A stretch of 5,488 nucleotides of DNA, taken from positions 1 through 5,488 of the forward strand of contig JANQMQ010000290.1 of assembly GCA_028279995.1 (NCBI GenBank), written 5' to 3'. This stretch comes from Candidatus Phaeomarinibacter sp. GTDB lineage: Bacteria > Pseudomonadota > Alphaproteobacteria > CGMCC-115125. The notes below the pieces were generated by a model that had not been told where the DNA came from, did not search any database, and saw nothing but the letters and a program-made list of their open reading frames with translations. Each line of letters begins with the position of its first letter. The stretch's first letter is position 1. A program made the position numbers and the translations under genes. Positions 1 through 4,458 of this stretch are shown in pieces.

Positions 1-554
1 ATGATGCCCGCGGCATTGCCATGGCCATGCAGCGCGACGGCACACCAAACGGCTACCACATCGCCCGGTTTGACGGCCCGGACATGAGCGTCCGCTTCAA
101 GGCGGCAAGCATGCCTGAGACACACCAGATGCGCATCATGTTCGACAGCCAGTTTCACCAGATGGCGGCCCCGATCTTCAAGGACTACCGCCACGGCGGG
201 CTCACAGCCGGCCGGATTACCGCTGACCAGGCGACCTCCACGGACATACTGGTCAACTTCTTCGATGGCGGACCGAAAACAACTCTCACGGTGGCGATCA
301 ATGGCGGCGAGCCGGTGCCGATGACACGGGTAAACGAGCCGGACCCGTCAGCACACGAGTTGTTCGAGCGCTTCGCATCCGTTCGAAAACCATGGGTGAA
401 GGCCGAGATGGTGTCTCATCTCTACAGGGCAGACCTGCCTGTATCCGTGACCGCTGGCGCCAACACGGTATCCGTAACTGCCATAGACGAGTTCGGTGCC
501 ACACATGTTCAAAATGCCGTTCTGGAAGTCACGGCAACAAACCGACAGCCCTAG
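1..554 (+). CDS. Calcineurin-like phosphoesterase, C-terminal part (5'-truncated by window)
   Basis: The reading frame is open from position 3 and ends at TAG 552-554, giving about 183 residues, so the gene starts upstream of the window. The piece contains DGTPNGYHIARFDG, then VRFKAA and MRIMFD, then strand-rich sequence with an ILVNFFDGG / TVAINGG pattern, an EPDPSAHELF stretch, SHLYRADLP and a closing NTVSVTAIDEFG. This order matches my memory of the C-terminal domain of bacterial calcineurin-like metallophosphoesterases (the MetallophosC type), a beta-rich module after the catalytic domain. The metal-binding residues would lie upstream and cannot be checked, so neither activity nor substrate can be assigned. 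Related proteins are usually exported, which is family knowledge and not visible here. The internal ATGs at 21 and 27 are not credible starts, because domain similarity continues upstream of them. The gene converges with the minus-strand gene that follows and shares the CTAG at its stop. Confidence 0.72.
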   Translation, partial: DARGIAMAMQRDGTPNGYHIARFDGPDMSVRFKAASMPETHQMRIMFDSQFHQMAAPIFKDYRHGGLTAGRITADQATSTDILVNFFDGGPKTTLTVAINGGEPVPMTRVNEPDPSAHELFERFASVRKPWVKAEMVSHLYRADLPVSVTAGANTVSVTAIDEFGATHVQNAVLEVTATNRQP

Positions 555-889
555 CGCTTTGGCGGGCTCTTTGCATCGCGGCCGGGCCCAAAGCGCGCAT
601 CCCCAAGACGCCGAATGTCTGCCAGAGCCTTTTCCCGCTCGTCTTCGTCAAGCCGTGTGAACCCCCAGATCAGAGTGTAAATCTGGTCAAACATGTCGCT
701 GGGAACGTTCTTGCTGGCCCACAGGAGGACGTTCAGAAGGTCATATTCCAGTTCATCGCGGTGCCGCGAGCGACGGATCAGCGGAATCTTGTCCGTTGGC
801 TCGGCAGGTGCTGTCGCACCAGGCCGCATGTCCATTCCAGCTGAAGACCCGTGATTCTCAAGCTCTGCTTTTGCATCGATTCTTTGCAT
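551..889 (-). CDS. Hypothetical protein, 112 aa, unknown function
   Basis: I do not recognise this protein. The start chosen is ATG at 889, because AGGTGG (plus-strand CCACCT 895-900) lies five bases upstream; an in-frame GTG at 898 would add three residues and is less likely. Residues 1 to about 32 are low-complexity and probably disordered (GATAPAEPT). Residues of about 36-98 look helical, with a basic patch (LIRRSRHRDELEYDLL), an aromatic-rich middle (NVLLWASKNVPSDMFDQIYTLIWGF) and a charged helix (DEDEREKALADIRRL). The tail is basic and proline-rich (GRDAKSPPKR). There is no signal peptide and no clear transmembrane segment, so it is probably cytosolic. The gene reads in the same direction as the upstream luxR-type gene but is separated from it by 184 bases, so co-transcription is uncertain. 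Its stop overlaps the convergent phosphoesterase stop in CTAG. Evidence that it is real: a good Shine-Dalgarno, amino-acid make-up of a genuine protein, and neat packing against its neighbour. Confidence 0.7.
   Translation of the reverse strand: MQRIDAKAELENHGSSAGMDMRPGATAPAEPTDKIPLIRRSRHRDELEYDLLNVLLWASKNVPSDMFDQIYTLIWGFTRLDEDEREKALADIRRLGDARFGPGRDAKSPPKR
554..596. repeat. 9-bp perfect inverted repeat at the convergent gene ends, possible terminator hairpin
   Basis: GCGCTTTGG at 554-562 is the exact reverse complement of CCAAAGCGC at 588-596, with 25 bases between. The left arm starts on the last base of the phosphoesterase TAG stop, and the whole element lies within the 3' coding end of the opposing small gene. 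Neither strand carries a clear run of T after the stem, so this is not a textbook Rho-independent terminator. Its position between two convergent genes makes a transcription-ending or 3'-end-protecting hairpin plausible, but that is inference. Confidence 0.5.
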
Positions 890-894
890 GGCGC

Positions 895-900
895 CCACCT
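895..900 (-). promoter_or_regulatory. Shine-Dalgarno AGGTGG for the 112-aa gene
   Basis: On the minus strand AGGTGG lies five bases before ATG at 889, which decides that start over the GTG at 898. The same hexamer occurs three more times further upstream (917-922, 978-983, 986-991), without suitably placed starts. Confidence 0.6.
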
Positions 901-942
901 AACTCCCTACTCATGCCCACCTGCGCGCAATGGCAGCGCAGT

Positions 943-1014
943 ATGTCCACAAGCACGACTCAGTTTTTGAACAAATGCCACCTATCCACCTGCATAGTTG
1001 TGCAATGTGGACAT
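943..1014. repeat. Inverted repeat ATGTCCACA / TGTGGACAT with an inner TCCAC copy
   Basis: The nine-base arms at 943-951 and 1006-1014 are perfect reverse complements separated by 54 bases. A third TCCAC (985-989) can pair with GTGGA (1007-1011), with GCA/TGC inside it, making an alternative smaller hairpin. Each nine-base arm, and CTATCCACC at 982-990, matches the DnaA-box consensus TTATCCACA at seven of nine positions. The role is unknown: operator pair, hairpin or weak DnaA sites are all possible. Confidence 0.45.
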
Positions 1015-1046
1015 CTATGATCCGTAGACGGCGGAATGCGGGGATT

Positions 1047-1063
1047 TGGCCGTTCGGAGGCCA
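1047..1063 (-). repeat. Short hairpin just after the luxR-type stop
   Basis: TGGCC (1047-1051) and GGCCA (1059-1063) form a five-base stem with a seven-base loop, beginning 10 bases beyond the minus-strand TAA (1074-1076). The transcript continues with A-rich then C-rich sequence and no U run, so it is at best a weak 3'-end structure. Confidence 0.25.
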
Positions 1064-1073
1064 TTTAGGAAGG

Positions 1074-1961
1074 TTAACGAAGAAGCCCCAGACGCGATGC
1101 CTCAAACACGGCGGACACCCGTGAGGACACTTTCAGTTTCTTCATGACGTTGCTCATGTGGAACTGAACGGTCGGGTCCGACACACCAATGATCTGGGCT
1201 ATATCGCGATTGCTCTTGCCCTGCGCTGCCCATGACAGACACTCGTACTCACGCTCACTCAGACGCGGCGGAGGCGGCACAATCTCGTCGGAACCAGCCA
1301 GAGCATCAAACATCGCATGGAACTGAGCCGACAGCGCGTAGACCTTGACAGGATCATTTGGAATATCCGCCTGCGTTCCGCTGGTTGAAATGGACAAGGT
1401 GGCAACACGCCCGAGCGGCCCGTGAAACGGAATAGTCACTCCGAACCTGTGCCCGGCGTCAAACCCCGCATCGAAGATCTGCTGTTGGCGCTTCGTAAGG
1501 TCGAACGAGTTTTGAACCTGATCCCATGAGATCGGGCGCTGGTTTGTAAGGGCAAGATCAAACAGGACGTCGTCGTCAAAGTAACCTTCGCGGCCATAAA
1601 ACTCGATCCAGTCATCGCCATAGGTGATCGTTCGGCGTGCCGCCGGTTGCCCGTCTTCTGTTTTGTCGGAAGCCGCAGCTTCCATCAGTTCGGCAGAATG
1701 CTGAAAATTGACGTAGGCAACCTGGTCGAAACCAAAATCGGCAAGACGGCTGGCAAGCACATCAAACAGCCGCAACGGATCTTGCGACGAAAGAGCTTCT
1801 TCCCATAGCCGCTCCCAATCACGTGCATCGGTCGCCGGCTCACCGTTCGGCGAGCCTGCCGTCCGCGACCGCACATTTGATCTCAGCTGAACGACAGAAT
1901 TCAAAAGGGCACTCCAAAAGGCAGACACAAAGCCCCGCAACAAGTCCGGGTACACGGTCAT
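1074..1961 (-). CDS. LuxR-family transcriptional regulator with autoinducer-binding domain
   Basis: This is a 295-residue regulator, counted from ATG 1961. Residues of about 48-205 fit the LuxR autoinducer-binding domain. In the segment DWIEFYGREGY..D...PISW, W118, Y122, D131 and W146 line up with the ligand-contacting Trp, Tyr, Asp and Trp of TraR/LasR; the proline that usually follows the Asp is valine here. Residues of about 233-278 form the LuxR C-terminal helix-turn-helix (LSEREYECL, GKSNRDIA, VSDPTVQFHMSNVMKKL). The protein is cytosolic and would bind DNA, probably as a dimer, in response to a small ligand; whether that is an acyl-homoserine lactone cannot be read from sequence. At 295 residues it is longer than the usual 230-250 because of some 45 extra N-terminal residues. 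The start is ambiguous: TTG 1973, ATG 1964, ATG 1961 and GTG 1874 are all in frame. GGAG (1966-1969) favours 1961. It is divergent from the TonB-receptor gene, and no synthase gene is in view. Confidence 0.9.
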   Translation of the reverse strand: MTVYPDLLRGFVSAFWSALLNSVVQLRSNVRSRTAGSPNGEPATDARDWERLWEEALSSQDPLRLFDVLASRLADFGFDQVAYVNFQHSAELMEAAASDKTEDGQPAARRTITYGDDWIEFYGREGYFDDDVLFDLALTNQRPISWDQVQNSFDLTKRQQQIFDAGFDAGHRFGVTIPFHGPLGRVATLSISTSGTQADIPNDPVKVYALSAQFHAMFDALAGSDEIVPPPPRLSEREYECLSWAAQGKSNRDIAQIIGVSDPTVQFHMSNVMKKLKVSSRVSAVFEASRLGLLR

Positions 1962-1965
1962 CATA

Positions 1966-1969
1966 CTCC
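1966..1969 (-). promoter_or_regulatory. Shine-Dalgarno GGAG for the luxR-type gene
   Basis: Minus-strand GGAG lies four bases before ATG 1961 and only one base before ATG 1964, so the second of the paired ATGs is the better start. A second purine word, AGGA (1977-1980), is 12 bases from ATG 1964 and three from TTG 1973, which leaves some doubt. Confidence 0.45.
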
Positions 1970-1994
1970 GCAAGGGTCCTTGCCGCCACAGCCC

Positions 1995-2016
1995 ACCCGC
2001 GAAAGTTGTGCAGGGT
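1995..2016. promoter_or_regulatory. Candidate operator in the divergent control region
   Basis: ACCC (1995-1998) and GGGT (2013-2016) bracket a 22-base imperfect palindrome whose size suits a LuxR-type site. It contains AGTTGTGCA (2004-2012), repeated at 996-1004 where it is preceded by ACCTGC. It would overlap the start point of the predicted luxR-type promoter, as expected for an autoregulatory site. The match to the classic lux-box pattern ACCTG-N10-CAGGT is only partial. Confidence 0.35.
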
Positions 2017-2021
2017 TAACG

Positions 2022-2050
2022 ATAAAACCATGCGGTGTTCCCTCGGTCAG
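2022..2050 (-). promoter_or_regulatory. Candidate sigma-70-type promoter for the luxR-type gene
   Basis: On the minus strand, CTGACC (2045-2050) is separated by 17 bases from TTTTAT (2022-2027). Each hexamer matches the consensus at four of six positions. Transcription would begin near 2015, leaving a leader of about 50 bases before ATG 1961. It is supported by spacing and by its place in the divergent gap, but remains a by-eye call. Confidence 0.3.
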
Positions 2051-2061
2051 AGATTAGGACC

Positions 2062-2088
2062 TTGTCGCACTGGGCCCACGCTTATATT
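2062..2088 (+). promoter_or_regulatory. Candidate promoter for the TonB-receptor gene
   Basis: TTGTCG (2062-2067) and TATATT (2083-2088) are the best -35/-10 pair before the receptor, with a short 15-base spacer. The -10 lies only 10 bases before ATG 2099, so transcription would start within a few bases of the start codon. That fits the absence of any Shine-Dalgarno sequence and suggests a nearly leaderless mRNA. Confidence 0.35.
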
Positions 2089-2098
2089 CCTTCATGCC

Positions 2099-4174
2099 AT
2101 GACAAATACCCGACCAAAGCCATTGGTTATTGCAGCCGCCGCCTCGGCCCTGCTGGCCACCACCGCCCTCGTCGCACCCCATGTATCAGCACAGGAAACT
2201 CCTGGCGCAGTTGTGGAGCTGGACCCGGTAGTCGTGACCGCGACCCGGTCGCCGCAACCAGCAAGCGAGCTAGCCGGCAACACATCGGTGGTGGAGAGCG
2301 AGGAAATCAGGCTCGTAAGCCAGGACAATGCAGCTGAGCTCCTCAATCGGGTGCCCGGTGTCTATGTGCACTCGAATGACGGCCAGGAACATCTGACGTC
2401 CATTCGTTCACCGGTCCTGACCGGGGGCGCCGGACAGGGCTCATTCCTCTTCCTTGAAGACGGCATTCCCTTGCGGGCGGCAGGTTGGGGCAATGTGAAC
2501 GGACTCTTTGATGCCCACTTCGAGACTGCTGAGCGCGTCGAAGTTGTCCGCGGACCCGGTTCCGCGCTCTATGGCTCAAACGCCGTGCATGGCCTCATCA
2601 ATGTCATTACGCCTGATCCAAGCTTCGTGAGTAAACGCACACTGTCGTTTGAAACTGGTGGCCACCGTGACAAAGGCACCGCGGATGTGACGGGCGCCAT
2701 CACTGAAAACACGGCCTACCGGGCGAGCGTGTCGTTGCTGGAGGACTCAAGCTTCCGCGAACACGCAGGCGTCGGCCAGCAAAAGGCGACCGTGAGCCTT
2801 CTGCATGAAGCTAAAAACGACACCGTCAAATTCGTTGTCTCGGGCCAGAACCTCAATCAGGAAACGGCAGGGTTCATCCGGGGCTTTGAAGCCTACCGCG
2901 ACAGTGACATCGCGCGGTCCAATCCGAACCCGGAAGCCTTTCGCGATGCATGGGCGGTCCGCAGCTCCCTTCGGTGGGACCACGAAATCAGCCCGAGCAT
3001 GACCCTGTCGGTCACCCCCTTCGCCCGCGTCAATGACATGGAGTTCCTCCGCCACTTCGTGCCCGATCAGTCTCTTGAAGAAACAGGTCACTGGAGCGCC
3101 GGCGCATTGACCGCCCTGTATATCGACCTGGACGGCGGCCACTCGCTCGTTGCCGGGCTCGACCTTGAATACACGGACGGTTATCTGAAAGAGACCCAGT
3201 CACGCGCCACCTTCGGCAGCTTCCCGCAGGGCATCCACTACGACTTTGAAGCAACTCAGACGGTCGTCGCGCCCTACATCCATGCGGAGTGGCGGGTCGC
3301 GCCCAGAACACGTGTCACCACAGGCGTCCGCTTCGACTGGACCCGGTATGACTATGACAACAAGACGGCATCCAACACCGTCGGGCGCTTCCAAAGAGCC
3401 CCGGACCGTTCCGATGACTTCTTCAACGTCACGCCGAAACTGGGCATCGTCCACGAAGTGACCGAAGGCACCGAGGTCTATGCGAACCTTGCGCGTGCGG
3501 CCCGGGCACCTCAGGTGACAGACCTTTACCGCCTCCAGCGCAATCAGGTGATCGGCGACATCGAGTCCGAGACACTCGACAGCATCGAGATTGGTACACG
3601 AACCGAGATCGGCCCTGTATCTGCCTCCCTAGCCGGCTTCTATGCAGAGAAAGACAATTTCTTCTTCCGCGATGCAGACGGGTTCAACGTATCGGACGGT
3701 GAAACATCTCACCGCGGCATAGAGTTTGACGGCACGGCAAACCTGCCCTTCGGCTTTGATCTCGGCGTCTCGGGTACCTACGCCGTCCACCAGTACGAGT
3801 TTGACCGGCCGATCACGAGTGCGGCCCAGCAAACCGAAGCCATCCGTTCCGGCACCGATGTCGACACGGCCCCACGCTGGACCGGCAACGCTCGTCTTGG
3901 CTGGGAGTTCATGGACCGCGCCCGCGCAGAACTCGAATACGTCTTCGTCGACGAGTATTTCGTCGACGCAGCCAACATCAACGAGTATGACGGCCACAAC
4001 GTGCTCAACCTGCGCGCTCGCGTTAACGTGACAGAAAACGTCCAGGTCACCGGCCGCATCATGAATATCGGCAACGTGGAATTTGCAGAGCGTGCGGACT
4101 TCGCATTCCGCAGTTTCCGCTATTTTCCGGGCGAACCCAGAACGGCCTATATCGGCACGTCTGTTTCTTTCTAG
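2099..4174 (+). CDS. TonB-dependent outer-membrane receptor
   Basis: This 691-residue receptor would carry a ligand across the outer membrane using energy from TonB-ExbB-ExbD. Residues 1-31 form a signal peptide: basic MTNTRPKP, hydrophobic Ala/Leu core, and cleavage after VSA. DPVVVTATR (42-50) is a classic TonB box. Residues of about 55-172 are the plug (AAELLNRVPGVYV, FLFLEDGIPLR, ERVEVVRGPGSALYGSNAVHGLINVITP). The rest is the 22-strand-type barrel with alternating aromatic and polar residues, ending YFPGEPRTAYIGTSVSF with the terminal Phe usual for outer-membrane proteins. Its length is normal and nothing is broken. ATG 2099 is chosen because it starts the signal peptide; in-frame ATG 2030 would put a poor leader before it, and the frame stays open upstream to 1823 by chance, antisense to the luxR-type gene. 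The substrate is unknown (siderophore, cobalamin, glycan or other); no TonB, ABC permease or enzyme neighbour points to one. The divergent luxR-type gene is the likely regulator, by inference. Confidence 0.95.
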   Translation: MTNTRPKPLVIAAAASALLATTALVAPHVSAQETPGAVVELDPVVVTATRSPQPASELAGNTSVVESEEIRLVSQDNAAELLNRVPGVYVHSNDGQEHLTSIRSPVLTGGAGQGSFLFLEDGIPLRAAGWGNVNGLFDAHFETAERVEVVRGPGSALYGSNAVHGLINVITPDPSFVSKRTLSFETGGHRDKGTADVTGAITENTAYRASVSLLEDSSFREHAGVGQQKATVSLLHEAKNDTVKFVVSGQNLNQETAGFIRGFEAYRDSDIARSNPNPEAFRDAWAVRSSLRWDHEISPSMTLSVTPFARVNDMEFLRHFVPDQSLEETGHWSAGALTALYIDLDGGHSLVAGLDLEYTDGYLKETQSRATFGSFPQGIHYDFEATQTVVAPYIHAEWRVAPRTRVTTGVRFDWTRYDYDNKTASNTVGRFQRAPDRSDDFFNVTPKLGIVHEVTEGTEVYANLARAARAPQVTDLYRLQRNQVIGDIESETLDSIEIGTRTEIGPVSASLAGFYAEKDNFFFRDADGFNVSDGETSHRGIEFDGTANLPFGFDLGVSGTYAVHQYEFDRPITSAAQQTEAIRSGTDVDTAPRWTGNARLGWEFMDRARAELEYVFVDEYFVDAANINEYDGHNVLNLRARVNVTENVQVTGRIMNIGNVEFAERADFAFRSFRYFPGEPRTAYIGTSVSF

Positions 4175-4202
4175 GCGCGTTCCACACAACATTCGTTCAA
4201 CG

Positions 4203-4245
4203 AACCCGGCTGATGCCCCAGTGCCGCTGCGTCAGCCGGGTTTTT
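4203..4245 (+). terminator. Rho-independent terminator after the TonB-receptor gene
   Basis: AACCCGGCTGA (4203-4213) pairs perfectly with TCAGCCGGGTT (4232-4242). Inner T·G, G-C and C-G pairs can extend the stem to 14 pairs, leaving a 12-base loop (4217-4228). The stem runs into TTTTT at 4241-4245, then CG and more T. It begins 29 bases after the receptor stop and should separate the receptor from prpD. Confidence 0.88.
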
Positions 4246-4323
4246 CGTTTTGCGGACAAGCCTGTCAGCAGCCGGAAACACCCCTGCTAAATCAGGCCAG
4301 AAGCTTGACTCACAAAGGGAAAA

Positions 4324-4348
4324 AGCCAAAGTGGCGCCCAAATTGGCT
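4324..4348. repeat. Inverted repeat upstream of prpD, possible operator
   Basis: AGCCAA (4324-4329) and TTGGCT (4343-4348) are exact reverse complements, 13 bases apart, with the palindrome GGCGCC (4333-4338) nearly at their centre. Size and symmetry suit a dimeric repressor or activator of prpD. The regulator is not in the window and cannot be named. Confidence 0.4.
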
Positions 4349-4371
4349 GCGCGCGTAGTTGCTGCACGTAT

Positions 4372-4383
4372 TTGCGCTTGCGC
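4372..4383. repeat. Tandem TTGCGC hexamer upstream of prpD
   Basis: Two perfect copies of TTGCGC are adjacent, within TTTGCGCTTGCGCCAA. The TTTGC start loosely recalls the TTTGCAAA half-sites described for the ScfR/RamB-type regulators of short-chain acyl-CoA genes, but the second half differs, so the link is weak. Confidence 0.3.
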
Positions 4384-4458
4384 CAATAAAAACGGGTCCC
4401 CTTAAACCCACCGCCCTTACGGGTATCGCAACATATTTCGATCGAGAGAAACTTCCCC

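Larger units (their letters stand above)
890..1073. other. Non-coding gap between luxR-type gene and small gene, rich in short repeats
   Basis: These 184 bases lie downstream of the luxR-type stop and upstream of the small gene. Visible elements are an inverted pair ATGTCCACA/TGTGGACAT (943-951 and 1006-1014), four CCACCT hexamers, the word AGTTGTGCA (996-1004) that recurs upstream of the luxR-type gene, and a short hairpin (1047-1063). Short open frames across it on both strands have no ribosome site and overlap each other, so I do not call them genes. No clear -35/-10 pair for the small gene could be picked out. Confidence 0.6.
4246..4458 (+). promoter_or_regulatory. Upstream control region of prpD
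   Basis: The 213 bases between the terminator and prpD hold no credible gene. Three elements stand out: an inverted repeat AGCCAA/TTGGCT (4324-4329 and 4343-4348) around GGCGCC; a tandem TTGCGC TTGCGC (4372-4383); and TCGATCGA (4438-4445) just before a weak GAGAG ribosome site (4444-4448), 10 bases from ATG 4459. TTGACT (4305-4310) could serve as a -35, but no convincing -10 follows at 16-18 bases, so I do not place the promoter. Confidence 0.5.

Noticed and set aside
392..844. 150-codon plus-strand frame across the convergent junction
   Set aside because: It overlaps the phosphoesterase end in another frame and runs antisense to the small gene; the Cys/Arg-rich composition looks non-coding.
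943..1014. Replication origin
   Set aside because: The DnaA-like nonamers are all imperfect, there is no strongly A+T-rich unwinding region, and no replication genes are nearby.
911..1124. Short open frames on both strands in the gap between the small gene and the luxR-type gene
   Set aside because: They overlap each other antisense, partly overlap the luxR-type 3' end, have no ribosome site, and show no protein-like pattern.
2014..2022. CtrA-binding site around GTTAAC
   Set aside because: Only the TTAAC half is present; the spaced second TTAA half of the full site is missing on either strand.
1823..2098. In-frame upstream extension of the TonB receptor, including ATG 2030
   Set aside because: The extension is antisense to the luxR-type gene and has no receptor-like sequence. 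The true N-terminus is marked by the signal peptide starting at ATG 2099, and ATG 2030 has no ribosome site and would spoil that peptide.
3629..4192. 187-codon open frame antisense to the end of the TonB-receptor gene
   Set aside because: It lies wholly opposite strongly supported barrel-coding sequence, covers the receptor stop, and shows no domain pattern; it is a shadow of GC-rich codons.
957..4311. GANTC (CcrM-type) sites at 957-961 and 4307-4311 as cell-cycle control sites
   Set aside because: GANTC also occurs inside the coding regions here, so two intergenic copies are not notable without methylation or GcrA data.
2099..4458. A nutrient-uptake operon joining the TonB receptor with prpD
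   Set aside because: A strong intrinsic terminator at 4203-4245 and a 284-base gap separate the genes, and PrpD substrates do not need TonB-dependent uptake.
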